NCBI RefSeq assembly: GCF_000224145.3
Contig: NC_020174.2
Location: forward strand, 62,001 to 126,000
Length of the DNA: 64,000 nucleotides
Origin: Ciona intestinalis
Taxonomy: Eukaryota; Chordata; Ascidiacea; Phlebobranchia; Cionidae
Reading direction: 5' to 3'
A model generated the notes under the pieces. It was given only the letters and a program-made list of their open reading frames with translations. It had not been told where the DNA came from and searched no databases. Shown piece after piece: positions 28,501 to 64,000 of this stretch (position 1 is its first letter; every line of letters starts with the position of its first letter). Made by a program: the position numbers and the translations under genes.

Positions 28501-29501
28501 CAGTCTTGTTGCTCGGCACGCGGACAAACCTTGGCGGGCAACATTCGGACTTACGTTGCAATAAATCGTCTGCAACAACTCGTTTATCACTGGTTTACAA
28601 TGTAATGTACTATAGGAGATGCCCTTATACGCTTATATGTAGCAAACCACATCCCAAACATAGATTGAGTAAAAGTGCGTATCTAAATGTTTTTATGTAT
28701 GTATGTTTATACTACTTATTTCAAGATACACGACTTAGGTTTGGATTATAATAATGCTTATTACTTTACCATTGATTTGGTTTTATTGTTTGAGCATTTA
28801 AACAACTTATGATTATCCATTCTACGTAATTGAAAACCCTATGAAGTATTTTGTTAGAAAATAAGTGGAATTATTGAAAATATTCTATTCAATTACAACG
28901 TAATAAGGCTACACATTCTCATATTTTAATAAGACGTCACAATACTTTTAAATTCTAGAAAACTTGGTTGACGTCACAAAATAAAAAAGAGCGGGAAACT
29001 AATATTTTTATTTTAAACATAGATATCTTCTAAACTTTATGTAATTCTTAGGGGAGTTTATACAAATTTTATATCCGGCCTCACCTTGAATAACACCCAG
29101 TTTGTACTTGCAGGAACTTTTCCCATTGTTTAAAGAGCATTTGTAAATAGAAGCATCATCTTTACAGATGTTACTGATAACTAAGTAACTTGTAAGAAAC
29201 GGTTCTTCCTCCGACGGCTCAAACGTCTTCAAAATGAAATTTTTTCCATGTTCTATGCATTCTGACCGTTGTTCCTTGGTTCCACTGCCGTTTATTTTGT
29301 TCCACTCGACTTTTGCGTTTGGTTTACCAGAAATATCGATTGGAAAGAATGTTTTGAAAGTAAAAACTGCAGTCTCGCCTTCTCTTAGCCATTCTGCTAT
29401 GCTGTGTTTGCAGGAAGACTCAGTGGAAAGTGAAGAGAGAGAAGATGAAGAGTTAGAAGAAGGCATAGAAGAGAAGTTTGAAGAAGAAGGTGATCTATGA
29501 A
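1546..29501 (-). CDS. obscn: Obscurin-like giant Ig/FN3/SH3-RhoGEF protein (65 exons)
   Basis: Giant muscle scaffold and Rho guanine-nucleotide exchange factor. Order read from the sequence: Ig1-7, FN3, Ig8-21, FN3, Ig22-23, a long acidic repeat exon, Ig24, acidic linker, SH3, DH, PH, Ig25, stop. The SH3-DH-PH-Ig tail and the SH3 motif WMVRTKPTKHQPSR match vertebrate obscurin closely. All 65 exons have AG/GT borders in compatible phases, mostly phase 1 between Ig domains with one internal intron in each. From the Met at 29466 the CDS is 12,324 nt, giving 4,107 residues. Vertebrate obscurin-B continues into two kinase domains; here a stop codon and AATAAA follow the first post-PH Ig domain, as in a kinase-less form. 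The 5' end is uncertain: exon 1 begins with a 3' splice site, so there is either an unseen first exon or spliced-leader trans-splicing. Identity is firm; some individual splice sites are less sure. Confidence 0.9.
1629..1967 (-). CDS. obscn: Obscurin C-terminal Ig25 exons
   Basis: Exons 1857-1967 and 1629-1799. EPSFTMELCDITVNEGESI, HLFCYITGIPLPAVQWLK, DEGKYSCRVIVDSQ and TSSCVTIQG form a complete I-set Ig domain. In vertebrate obscurin a comparable Ig follows the PH. Both exons end in phase 1. Confidence 0.88.
2041..2148. repeat. Dispersed SINE-like repeat, family A
   Basis: Core: TATTTATCCTCACATAGCGG, GGGCAACGAC, GTTATAACACGGGTGTT, CACCTCGTGCC, ACCACGTATGTAACTTTG. Related or partial copies at 5886-5967, 12240-12370, 13385-13570, 14715-14830, 16430-16625, 17755-17890, 19135-19270, 20930-21000, 24900-24965, 31520-31660, 34575-34690 and 44006-44150, in both orientations. 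Confidence 0.7.
2176..2757 (-). CDS. obscn: Obscurin PH domain exons
   Basis: Exons 2609-2757 and 2176-2362. GIFHLLSEESGRKSRQRRLF, LFQHYLIVTKIQKM and, in the second exon, ALWSMRLQTRTSSSKKAWMREIERV with the C-terminal helix Trp typical of PH domains. It follows DH immediately, as in all tandem DH-PH exchange factors. The exon closes in phase 1 at CAAggtggc. Confidence 0.87.
2834..2992. repeat. Dispersed repeat, family B (GTGAGGCACGCCATGG), two copies
   Basis: CTACAGTGAGGCACGC, CAGAGTTGGTCCATTACCCC and AACACC, twice in tandem. Other copies: 7886-8110, 18840-18900, 21755-21835, 30655-30830, 35835-36180, 44405-44455, 48088-48172, 48945-49015, 49485-49545, 50240-50350 and 51660-51710. Copies occur alone or in twos and threes, all intronic. 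Confidence 0.7.
3042..4143 (-). CDS. obscn: Obscurin DH (RhoGEF) domain exons
   Basis: Exons 3985-4143, 3675-3756, 3263-3433 and 3042-3201. The DH starts LVASLIHEEVSFINRLRRV, continues GDLGGIEQFHS and ILLPELTKISD (parallel to the RFHSSFLQEL region of obscurin), LVLYQYYLK (the position of the RYQALLKEL helix) and ends KPSDISGFGKLIKEG at the DH-PH border. DH domains catalyse nucleotide exchange on Rho-family GTPases; obscurin is reported to act on RhoA and RhoQ. The donor of 3985-4143 (ATTCgtggta) is weak but the only one that keeps phase and homology. Confidence 0.87.
4165..4340. mobile_element. Second MITE-like copy (GGGGTAAGATGGGAC family)
   Basis: The left end resembles TATTGTGGGGTGGGGGAAGA and the right end is GTCCCATCTTACCCCATCC followed by TACTA. 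It is more diverged than the 746-949 copy but has the same terminal motif, and it sits in the intron between the obscurin DH and SH3 exons. Confidence 0.55.
4584..5226 (-). CDS. obscn: Obscurin SH3 domain exons
   Basis: Exons 5069-5226 and 4584-4814. The SH3 reads DVYYAVTSVVGSVSG, EAFQLKPGQAVEVMD, KEWMVRTKPTKHQPSR, then across the intron TGFVDPMYLSSR. Compare the vertebrate obscurin pattern of WLVRTKPTK, PSR and GWVSPAYL. The intron is inserted just before the last strands. Downstream is a Pro/Ser linker leading to the DH domain; the donor of the second exon (AAAAAgtaaaa) is the weakest call here, chosen because phase 2 fits the DH exon. Confidence 0.88.
5227..6123. other. Obscurin intron, about 0.9 kb
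   Basis: Between the SH3 exon and the acidic linker. Non-coding; contains a partial family A repeat (5886-5967) and some TGACATCA motifs. Nothing else recognised. Confidence 0.5.
6124..6774 (-). CDS. obscn: Obscurin acidic linker before SH3
   Basis: Exons 6606-6774 and 6124-6374. Low-complexity, Ser/Asp-rich sequence. The second exon contains DVTDDVTDDVTDDVISD, an in-frame array of the TGATGTCA motif, then a Ser-rich basic/acidic part ending FNQ before the SH3 exon. The first exon begins with ATG at the splice acceptor (MADNGSPNDVFSDDD), which could also serve as a shorter-isoform start. No domain recognised. Confidence 0.7.
6887..7856 (-). CDS. obscn: Obscurin Ig24 exons
   Basis: Exons 7750-7856, 7302-7404 and 6887-7085. 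The Ig domain has FVGDNIVFACVVSGSP, LVRWSREGHNEEV and MNDAGLYSCQARNNFGQSAC. It ends in an acidic tail (HDDEDDDVMMTSQLHEDEQ) encoded over TGATGTCATGA-type motifs. It is the last Ig domain before the SH3. Confidence 0.87.
7886..8110. repeat. Family B repeat, two tandem copies
   Basis: GAGGTCTTTAGTAAGGCACA, CCTTGGACCTGGGATGTAGG and GGGTGCTACCATCTAGA, AGCAGTTTATAG, repeated at about 130-bp spacing. Intronic in obscurin. Confidence 0.65.
8148..9012 (-). CDS. obscn: Obscurin linker exons after the repeat region
   Basis: Exons 8872-9012, 8392-8630 and 8148-8241. No domain is recognised. The middle exon has ITTIIVDGKTGDRITTKTTE followed by an acidic helix-like part (TTDEKMERMFKDFPIIEEE). Phases 2, 1, 2 fit the neighbours. 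The segment bridges the repeat exon and Ig24. Confidence 0.75.
9072..11284 (-). CDS. obscn: Obscurin giant exon with seven SHLREVHSRNPSP repeats
   Basis: A single 2,213-bp exon entered in phase 0 and left in phase 2. After the end of Ig23 it is acidic, Gln/Glu-rich and without recognisable domains. The motif DLVSHLREVHSRNPSPLP occurs seven times (about 9189, 9474, 9778, 10009, 10270, 10526 and 10807), spaced 230-305 bp. A second motif, DDETHQDVESFVRR followed by a Leu/Asn segment and YEKIWDQHV, recurs three times. This is an internal tandem duplication of roughly 85-95 residue units. I do not recognise the motif from vertebrate obscurin; the Ser-Pro in each copy may be a phosphorylation site (inference). 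Confidence 0.85.
11170..11984 (-). CDS. obscn: Obscurin Ig22-Ig23 exons
   Basis: Exons 11803-11984, 11393-11570 and the first part of 9072-11284. Ig22 has CFEAKWTRDDD and CNDSGIYKCVVQNFF, followed by CEIGDVSTSCRVFVQP. Ig23 has IRFIRDLSVIYRRNDDV, CIEVTWKKDGD and DETNAGMYSCHVTCD. Ig23 is completed by the 5' end of the giant exon, so the repeat region is attached directly to an Ig domain without an intron. Confidence 0.87.
12083..12708 (-). CDS. obscn: Obscurin FN3 domain 2
   Basis: Exons 12466-12708 and 12083-12230. FN3 signature NTPDPPPRAKMVDSEQ, VTLKWAKPLNNDGVVGYSV, KVIQQLPIGTAHMFRVA and AINEHGVGEYF. The second exon continues into the first strands of Ig22 (PQLHFNTELQNLRIMEGG). This is the best conserved FN3 of the gene. 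Confidence 0.9.
12900..15971 (-). CDS. obscn: Obscurin Ig17-Ig21 exons
   Basis: Exons 15829-15971, 15344-15562, 14916-15058, 14465-14645, 13911-14015, 13611-13757, 13170-13362 and 12900-13116. Five Ig domains with exons shared between neighbours: 15344-15562 ends Ig17 and starts Ig18, and 13170-13362 ends Ig20 and starts Ig21. Trp strands: EGEWMIDS, AIWFVDDE, VVTWLKDGF, DVIWKRDF and DVTWYIDD. Ig21 is unusually rich in Asp, Ile and Thr because its exon carries several TGATGTCA/TGACATCA motifs in frame. Confidence 0.86.
13385..13570. repeat. Family A repeat, long copy
   Basis: Contains the GGCAACGACAGTTGTTATAAC core followed by the second module CCATTAGTGACCACTGGGTT, GAAGCAATTTCC and CTTGCCCAAGGACACATAC. 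It lies within an obscurin intron. Confidence 0.65.
16253..19743 (-). CDS. obscn: Obscurin Ig12-Ig16 exons
   Basis: Exons 19600-19743, 19294-19425, 18963-19114, 18624-18741, 18365-18478, 17932-18084, 17444-17585, 17167-17294, 16776-16900 and 16253-16400. Five Ig domains, two exons each. Trp strands: DLRWLKDG, PPSWIHNG, TVEWFFDGKP, VVWMKNLK and VVMWYRNE. Second halves include DAGVYSCETL, DAGTIIFKCG, DGGRYACKTD, DSGDLKLVVDC and HEATYTCMSE. Phases agree at all ten donors. Confidence 0.87.
16430..16625. repeat. Family A repeat with a tRNA-like B-box end
   Basis: Starts CCGGGTTCAAATCCCAGTGC, a Pol III B-box-like sequence, then GTGCAAGACACTTAACG and GGGTTGTCCAAATTAACA, the reverse of the module in 13385-13570. 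The B-box-like end suggests a tRNA-derived SINE. The copy at 17755-17890 carries the same end in the other orientation (TTGAACCCGGTACC). Confidence 0.6.
19135..19270. repeat. Family A repeat copy
   Basis: CTTGGGCAAGACACTTATC, CCAACCCAGTGGGTATTAAT and GGTTGTCCAAATTATCAGCC, then CACCCACAAAGTTACATATG. Intronic. Confidence 0.6.
19940..23032 (-). CDS. obscn: Obscurin Ig8-Ig11 exons
   Basis: Exons 22897-23032, 22555-22694, 22221-22336, 21860-21977, 21456-21663, 21019-21148, 20698-20889 and 19940-20081. Each Ig domain uses two exons. The Trp strands are EGEWFMNG, RGKWFHK, RPCWTHCG and YVHWTKDG. Several domains have lost the canonical second Cys and end in short VK-G-type joints, as in middle Ig repeats of obscurin and titin. 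The intron between the two Ig11 exons consists almost wholly of a 40-bp minisatellite. Confidence 0.85.
20099..20690. repeat. 40-bp minisatellite, about 15 copies, each with a B-box-like motif
   Basis: Unit: CCAGGGATCCTGGGTTCGAA and TCCAGGCCAGGGTTGGAGAA. It fills the intron between the two Ig11 exons of obscurin almost completely, ending about 8 bp from the 5' splice site (exon starts at 20698) and about 18 bp from the 3' splice site (exon ends at 20081). Each unit holds GGTTCGAATCC, the tRNA B-box consensus, with drift to GGTTCAAATCC in the middle copies. One isolated copy is at about 45500-45540. Confidence 0.9.
22366..22550. repeat. Dispersed repeat, family C
   Basis: ATAAATGACCAAACTAACC, AAAAGTCATGTCTGCTTATC and CACACACTGCAATAG, present twice here, and again at 47763-47870 and 55588-55670 with TGTGGGCATGGGAGTGG(C)A. 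Intronic in both genes. Confidence 0.6.
23251..23656 (-). CDS. obscn: Obscurin FN3 domain 1
   Basis: Exons 23523-23656 and 23251-23389. The sequence shows the FN3 signature: a proline-rich start (LPSPPPTVKT), VCLSWKPHNDD, YIIEVSCDETNEWKE, then FTVHDLEPGHAYTFRI and NARNDVGVSRES. It links Ig7 to Ig8. Phase 0 inside the domain and phase 1 at both ends make it a symmetric module. Confidence 0.88.
23867..24448 (-). CDS. obscn: Obscurin Ig7 exons
   Basis: Exons 24252-24448 and 23867-23990. A linker (ASLVKEKFETQVS) leads into a divergent Ig domain with CLWLVDGKAL in the Trp strand and RYTLTLSSITRHDANEIIF in place of the usual DxGxYxC. It directly precedes the first FN3 domain. Donor phases are 0 then 1. 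Confidence 0.8.
24702..26882 (-). CDS. obscn: Obscurin Ig4-Ig6 exons
   Basis: Exons 26692-26882, 26332-26425, 25811-26060, 25400-25536, 24987-25158 and 24702-24826. Ig4 has APVFVTRPHSAS, TLTWYNSSGG and DAGYYFCTAANTAG. Ig5 has KCVMLNEGKNAKISL, VAWYKGG and EDGGLYSIIATNAGG; it lacks the second core Cys (I in its place). Ig6 has CVTSHQGTDVHIKCEV, ATWWKDE and DTGDYTCKVADQS. The exon at 25811-26060 holds the end of Ig4, a short linker carrying the MTSSLMTSS stretch that derives from the local TGATGTCA motif, and the start of Ig5. Confidence 0.88.
27206..28569 (-). CDS. obscn: Obscurin Ig2-Ig3 exons
   Basis: Exons 28392-28569, 28039-28098, 27695-27893 and 27206-27395. Ig2 runs from PPRFVRVPSNKTVHEGE through LKCLVVGKPAPVLYWY to AKYECRAVSPLGEASC and is split by two introns. 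Ig3 runs from APVFLIRSQSK through FKCTIAGTPKPK and IHWKKDD to CGKFTCIAENEKG. Both are I-set domains. Phases are 2, 2, 0, 1 at the successive donors and agree across every junction. Confidence 0.88.
29085..29501 (-). CDS. obscn: Obscurin exon 1: Ser-rich leader and Ig1
   Basis: Preceded by a good 3' splice site (cttctcag) and entered in phase 1. The first in-frame Met is at 29466 and opens a Ser-rich stretch (MPSSNSSSSLSS) before an Ig-like domain with the usual strand Trp (VEWNK) and the DxxxYxC-type motif DDASIYKC. The exon ends at a GTGAGG donor in phase 1. Because the acceptor stands in front of a Met, either an upstream exon is missing or the acceptor receives a trans-spliced leader, which is common in Ciona. 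The Ig fold is divergent, and this is the least canonical Ig domain of the gene. Confidence 0.75.
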
Positions 29502-29639
29502 CTGAGAAGCAAAGAAAATGTTAGCGGTGAAGGTTCAAAACCCAAGCAGGGGAAAATAGAAAAGTTATAGTTGTACACAATATATTCTGGAACGTCTTAA
29601 ATTAGATATCATTTAATTGTAGCATTACAGAAATAAATT

Positions 29640-29649
29640 TTTATTTATT
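29640..29649 (-). terminator. Candidate MLCK poly(A) signal (two overlapping AATAAA)
   Basis: AAATAAATAAA on the minus strand, about 530 nt after the MLCK stop and 140 bp before the first obscurin exon. It is the only AATAAA I noticed in the interval 29502-30178. Confidence 0.4.
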
Positions 29650-30178
29650 TTTTGCAGTTTTCTTTAACTTTTGCGACGTTAACTTCACTAAGCGACCTTT
29701 ATTATTCTAAACAATAATATTAAAGAAGTTTCCATCCAGCGATCTAACATAATATTAAGGCATCGTGTTCTACTTATTGTTCAGTATATTAAAGTTTGTG
29801 TGGAAAATTAATCACACCACGATCAGTAAACATCTCCAACAAAATCAAATGGCTTCTCAATGATTAATAATATAAAGGAAGACAAAGCACTTGGAAAATA
29901 ATTTAAATTTTACAAAGATGGGATAAGAGCAGCTTAAATGAAGACGGCACATGATGTTTAAGAAACATTGATGCCCAAGTTGCTATCGTACCATAAGGTA
30001 ATATTGCTTCAACAAATATTTTGTTTGTTATTTATACAAAGAGTCCGTGGAGCTTAAGGATGCACCCCGATGGCTAAATTTTGTGTGCGGAAAGGGCAGT
30101 AGGTGGCGATAAAGTGTGCAATATCAGAAACAACTTCATTCATCAACAAACGTGTTACCATGGTAACGTATTGTGATG

Positions 30179-59034
<28,856 letters not shown>

Positions 59035-59217
59035 CTGCAGGAAACAAATCAAAAGTTTTATTAAGTTGGGAACATTGACTTTGTAGCCTATATAAGTCAA
59101 TACTCGCCCAATGAGGTTTGGTATTGCATAGCTTATGTGGTAAAGCGAATTGTGTATTTTTTTATTTACTACCAAATGGAAGATAATGGAAAGTATGAAC
59201 AATCTCACCCCAACCTA

Positions 59218-59478
59218 TTATATCATATTATGTGCCGAAGTCTCTGGTTGCCTCAATATTTTTGTTAATATAGCAATGCATTGCGCTTTGTTTTGAGCAA
59301 TATTAACATAACCTCCATCAAGCCCAACTATACCAATATCACCTGTCATAGCGACCCGAAACATATGCAAAGCGTTATTAACGCAATAGCTCGACGGTGG
59401 ATGGCAGACGTAATGAACGACACAGACCGCTTTGTTGACATCACAACTGTACGGTGACTTGTCCTGTGACGTCAACAC
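59218..59478 (-). other. Unassigned open frame of about 86 codons
   Basis: Behind an acceptor-like sequence (acgtcacag) the minus strand reads DKSPYSCDVNKAVCVVHYVC, then CVNNALHMFRVAM, GDIGIVGLDGGYVNIAQNKA and ILTKILRQPETSAHN before TAA. The composition looks coding-like, but it is not an Ig domain and I do not recognise a family. It lies just upstream of the first visible MLCK exon and could be the end of another gene, an old pseudogene or chance. Confidence 0.25.
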
Positions 59479-59532
59479 AGGTGAAAGTCGTCTGTTACGT
59501 CATAAACCTGAGATTAACCTCTGACCTCAAGG

Positions 59533-59755
59533 GTAATCATGAGTTTAGTATCCAGACAGTAACTTGGTCCATCATCAGTGTAAAAGAGGTTACTATCCAC
59601 CAAGTTACTGTCCGAAACATCTGCTGGTCATGAGTTTAGTATCCAGACAGTAACTTGGTCCATCATCAGTGTAAAAGAGGTTACTATCCACCAAGTTACT
59701 GTCCGAAACATCTGCTGTTCAGGAGTTTAGTATCTGGTATATCCACTGTTCCCTT
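59533..59755. repeat. 91-bp satellite, about 2.4 copies
   Basis: Unit begins ATCATGAGTTTAGTATCCA and contains GACAGTAACTTGGT and its perfect reverse complement ACCAAGTTACTGTC separated by 30 nt, ending AACATCTGCTG. Same family as the array at 62976-63575. Confidence 0.9.
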
Positions 59756-62700
59756 AAGCGCAATCCACAGAAACGCACAACCACCAATAGTAGAGCAGTA
59801 TACATGAATGACACCAATACGTGAACAACGGGAACGATTCTAAATCACATGGAAGATCAAACAAAATGCGAGTGGTGGTTGTTTGGTACCGGTGGTGGCA
59901 ACAACACGAGAAAGTCCAACAAAGGTTTCAATATAAAATATAGAAATCGCCTAAAATGACATGAGCAGTCTCTTATAGAAATGGAAAACTTCGAATCCAC
60001 AAGTCTGGTGTTCCGCAATTAACAAAACCATAAGTAAACCGATGCCATATTACACTGATATGTTTTGATTACATCGCAAATTAAGTAAAACAGTCGTTAC
60101 TGCCAGTCATAAAGTAACTAATTGAACAATTATGGGAAATTAACCGTGCGTACCAAAGACGTTTCGACTTCATATTCACGACGACTTCATCATCAGGTTA
60201 TACCAACGTTGGCTAGAAAGGTTTATTCTTAAAACCCAATGATTTATTTATCCCTAAAATCTCAGCAAACCCAGGACATTATCTTTTGTAAACCGAAGGA
60301 TAAACGAGTTCGTTTTTATCGCGAAAACTGCCAACTTTTTCTCCCTCAACAACAAACTTGCCCCATCACTGAATAAATAAACTTTAGAAATGAAATGTTT
60401 TTCTGAACCTTTTAAATAAATCGTTATCGTAAGTGTAAATTATCCCCTGTCCAGAAAAAAATAACATCAAATATAAACTTATTTTCTGAAAATATTTGTA
60501 AAATTTGACTTTGCTGCAGAACGAACTATAATCATTATAAATAATAAATATTATTTCTTGAAAGAATTATTCTGTAAATTACTCTGTTCAGAAAACTAAC
60601 ATAAAAACAAATTTATTATCTCAACAAATCTGTGAACTCGAGCCCTGTAGGCTACATTGCCACTAACGAAGCAAGCGAGAGGGAAAAGTTTCAAAAACTG
60701 GATTCTCTCAACTTTTGTCTGTCGCCTTCGACGTTCGCTTCAACGAATGAAGATTTTTCTCCAATTTTGCTTAAAACCGAAAACCGTCGAAGCATGAAGC
60801 GAGACCATGCGTGACGGCGCCAAATAAGGAAGAAAGACGAACCGGCTCCATCAGGATGAGATGTCTATCACGTGACTCAGATGTTTTGAAGTCGTCCAAC
60901 ATAAGATTTACATACCGACTTAAAATTCTTAAGAATTAAATCCAATTAACCGAATTACGCTAAACTACGTCACATAAACAACGATTCAAGAACGTAAAAC
61001 CAAAACCGCGCTAATTTACGATAAATTGTCACTTGCACAATTTCAAAACTACTTTTCTAATTAAAAACTGTAAACCAGAAAAAAACAAATTTCTCTTTAT
61101 AAAGGTCTACAAAAGTTAAAATATAATAAACCGGCGGGCATATAAAGAATACAGTTGCTGGAGAAATAAAACTCAACCGATTATGTAGTTTTGCTCGTTA
61201 ATAGAAAATACTCTACCAGAATTACTAATAGAAAATACTTTATGCTGCAAAATAAACTGCTAAAGAATAAATATATTTGTGCTGCTGCTAACAAACTATA
61301 CTCGAAACCCTTCTTATCTTTCTTAAAGAACTCAAACAGTTCCTTAAATTCTCAAATCGCCCTTTCAATTAGTTTTGCAACTGCAGCAGAAAAGTTACTA
61401 AAACTGGCTGCGGTCTCGGTTCGTGTTATACCAGACAGCAGCTATAGTTGTGATGTGGTAGACAAGGCAAACAATAACGACACCTCAGCTTTTACGAAGT
61501 TAAGAATATCTCAGGACCTTAGGTCGTCGACATTCGAACGAAAATAACCGAAAATGTGAAACAACTGAAATTAAAATCCAACGACTCGCGTGTTGTCTGT
61601 GGCTGCTTGCGATTCACGCGTCACAATGGGGCTTTTGAGAAAACAATGGATTCCATTGACGTGCAGCGCACGCGAATGGCGACGTAATGAATCTATTTAC
61701 TTCTATGACGCGAAAAGAATTTATTAAAATCTGACAAAGAATCGACAATTCTAGTCTCACACCTTAACAATAGAAATGGAAGTTACTATTGTTACGTCAT
61801 AATCAATAATTATTTCCCACAAATTTTCTGGAACGAAATTTAAATTTGAAAAACTCTAGACTTCGAATCGTTGTGACGTCACAGGGTAACTTTTGCAAAA
61901 CATTGCGTATTCCAGAAACATGATTCTATAATTTAAACTATAATAGATTTCTCACTGTATCAAAACAATAACATTTAAATAAATCGCACGTTTATTACTA
62001 AGTTAAAATGAGTTACATTATACACTCGCTGACTAGCACTGTGAAGCGTATAGTTTCATAATATGTCAATTCCCAACTAAACATTTCGCTGCTAAAAGCA
62101 ATTCCCTCTCATAGCACAACGAATGCTTCATATGATTTGCTTCTCAGTAATCTACAATTATCTACAAATGGAACTTGTGCTATTCCGTATAATAACATGT
62201 CTCACAAAGTTCGTTGCTTGCTTTCAAAAGTCGAAACATGTAATATACGAATCGCTTCACTGATTATGAGTTTGAACGTCGAATGAGAGCGCTTGGTGGT
62301 GACTACACCAACAACCGTGGTTTATAAATCGACTACTTGAATATTTGAAAAGCGGGCTGAGCTTAATGTTTGAACAAGCAACGATAGGGAGGTCCGAATG
62401 TTTGCAGTTCGCTTCTATCTACACACACTAAATGATTATACGACACTGCCCCACATCGTGTGTGGACACAGCCAGCCTTGGAATACACAATCAATCAACA
62501 TTACATTCCTTAACGAAGGGAAGTCGCCTAAATTACGTCAGAACCGCAACTTAAATAACAGATCCGTCATCTTTGTTTTATTTGCAAGGAACCTATGTTT
62601 GCGAAGTTTTTATGACTAAATGCAAAGTTACCAACACACAAATAAATGTTTGATATGAATATCAAGGTTACAATTATCGAGTATATCCTCATTATACTTA

Positions 62701-62975
62701 TAGTATAGCAGATGTTTCACCAAGTCTACTCAGTCTTTTACAAGCACTGAAGAAGCCATTGAGAGTTTGTTGATAAAACATCTGCTATACTGTGATCCAC
62801 AATGTAATGTAGAGCCCACATTGAATAAAGCAATCTTGTTATAAAGACTTACCCTGAGAAACGGAGAAGTCCAAAACACAGGATCCAGTGGCCAAGATCC
62901 CTCAGCTACATTAATCATAACAAACCTCAAATATTCTAAGAATTTAAAACATCTGTTGATAATTTAGACTCCAAA
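59756..62975. other. Non-coding stretch between two satellite arrays
   Basis: 3.2 kb, AT-rich. No exon with supporting homology on either strand; the frames at 60632-60814 and 61191-61547 are unsupported. Around 60150-60215 the pattern GACGTTTCGACTTC and CGACGACTTCATCATCAGG resembles a motif common at ends of invertebrate retroelements, so a repeat remnant is possible. Confidence 0.4.
62702..62791. repeat. Inverted repeat with 16-bp perfect arms
   Basis: AGTATAGCAGATGTTT at 62702-62717 is mirrored by AAACATCTGCTATACT at 62776-62791 (58-nt loop). AACATCTGCT is also the end of each 91-bp satellite unit 180 bp away, and TAGCAGATGTTTCAC recurs at about 8279, so the families are probably related. 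Confidence 0.65.
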
Positions 62976-63575
62976 AAATCAGTGTAAAAGAGGTTACTAT
63001 CCACCAAGTTGCTGTCCAAAATATCTGCTGATCAGGAGTTTAGTATCCAGACAGTAACTTGGTCCATCATCAGTGTAAAAGAGGTTACTTTCCACCAAGT
63101 TACTGTCCAAAACATCTGCTGATCATGAGTTTAGTATCCAGACAGTATGGTTTATCATCAGTGTAAAATGGGTTACTATACACCAAATTACTGTTCGAAA
63201 CATTTGCTGATCATGAGTTTAGTATCCAGACAGTAACTTGGTCCATCATTAGTGTAAAAGAGGTTACTATCCACCAAGTTACTGTCCAAAACATCTGCTG
63301 ATCATGAGTTTAGTATCCAGACAGTAACTGGGTCCATCATCAGTGTAAAAGAGGTTACTATCCACCAAGTTACTGTCCGAAACATCTGCTGATCATGAGT
63401 TTAGTATCCAGACAGTAACTTGGTCCATCGTTAGTGTAAAAGAGGTTACTTTCCACCAAGTTACTGTCCAAAACATCTGCTGATCATGAGTTTAGTATCC
63501 AGACAGTAACTTGGTTCATCATCAGTGTAAAAGAGGTTACTATCCACCAAATTACTGTTCGAAACATTTGTTGAC
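62976..63575. repeat. 91-bp satellite array, about 6.5 copies
   Basis: Tandem units near-identical to those at 59533-59755. One unit is shortened and lacks ACTTGG in the first arm (near 63140). Each unit can fold into a hairpin with a 14-bp stem. The array starts and ends without flanking terminal repeats that I can see. Confidence 0.92.
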
Positions 63576-64000
63576 CCACAGCACTGCCTATAACTTTGCA
63601 CGATCCCTTCCTAAACACCCTATAAACCCCTCATATTCCATCATCGCCCCGTCCCCACCCATCCTCCCAACATACAACACCTCCATCACCAACTCAAGGT
63701 GTCTACAATCCTAACAAACCAACTTTTCAATTAACTTAAAGCCGCAAAAGATTTTGAATATTTGTGGTCGGCTGTAACGGCCGCGAGCTAGCCCAGTTTA
63801 CTTTGCAAAATGCGAGCTGCGTTATCAACATACGGGACGTGTCTCGAAATTCAAGCACCTTAAGTAGATTGAATGGGAGAAAGTGATTTAAAGATTTAAT
63901 TCGAAACATCACACCGGATCCTATGCTATCACGAACTTCATATCATACATACTTCCACCTTGTTATAATTCCTTTCGTTTCTAAGTAAACTGTAATTATG
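63576..64000. other. Non-coding right end of the window
   Basis: C-rich then AT-rich sequence with no supported exon. The plus-strand frame at 63511-63714 starts inside the satellite and is not credible. Confidence 0.4.

Noticed and set aside
61191..61547. 118-codon plus-strand open frame
   Set aside because: No domain, no splice or promoter context, and low-complexity AT-rich composition. Kept as non-coding.
62976..63575. CRISPR-like array
   Set aside because: The whole 91-bp unit is repeated with no unique spacers, and the context is eukaryotic with no cas genes.

Overview
The window looks like genomic DNA of a tunicate, most likely a Ciona species. It is AT-rich, has dozens of short exons separated by introns of roughly 100-900 bp, is full of short dispersed repeats, and codes for large chordate-type muscle proteins. 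The species cannot be fixed from sequence alone. All convincing coding sequence is on the minus strand, so genes run from high to low coordinates. I found no rRNA or tRNA gene, no CRISPR and no plus-strand gene.

Right to left: (1) About 59.5-64 kb is non-coding and carries two arrays of a 91-bp satellite. (2) 59.0-30.2 kb is a myosin light chain kinase (MLCK) locus. Its long form has at least 14 Ig-type domains in the window, a DFR-motif actin-binding stretch (47.3-44.6 kb), an FN3 domain, the kinase (33.6-31.3 kb), a calmodulin-binding segment and a terminal telokin-like Ig domain. The long form continues upstream beyond what is visible. A short smooth-muscle-type MLCK of 684 residues can start at 37.1 kb. 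(3) Between these two starts lies one exon (40.9-37.8 kb) encoding a Slp/granuphilin-like Rab-binding domain. Its zinc finger is interrupted by about 717 residues, and its splice donor has the right phase to join MLCK. (4) About 680 bp after the MLCK stop, an obscurin-like gene begins (29.5-1.5 kb). It has 65 exons, 4,107 codons from the first Met, 25 Ig and 2 FN3 domains, a repeat-rich exon, then SH3-RhoGEF(DH)-PH-Ig. It ends without the kinase domains of vertebrate obscurin-B.

The exon models come from splice sites read by eye. Every exon junction keeps phase, and the totals are divisible by three (short MLCK 2,055 nt; obscurin 12,324 nt from Met to stop). This makes the models strong, although no transcript data were available.

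Together the genes describe contractile and cytoskeletal biology: MLCK phosphorylates myosin regulatory light chain in a calmodulin-dependent way and docks on actin through DFR motifs; obscurin is a giant scaffold and Rho activator of the sarcomere. The most unusual items are the Rab-binding exon nested in MLCK, the kinase-less obscurin directly behind MLCK, an obscurin last exon sitting inside a short terminal-inverted-repeat element, and minisatellites abutting 5' splice sites.
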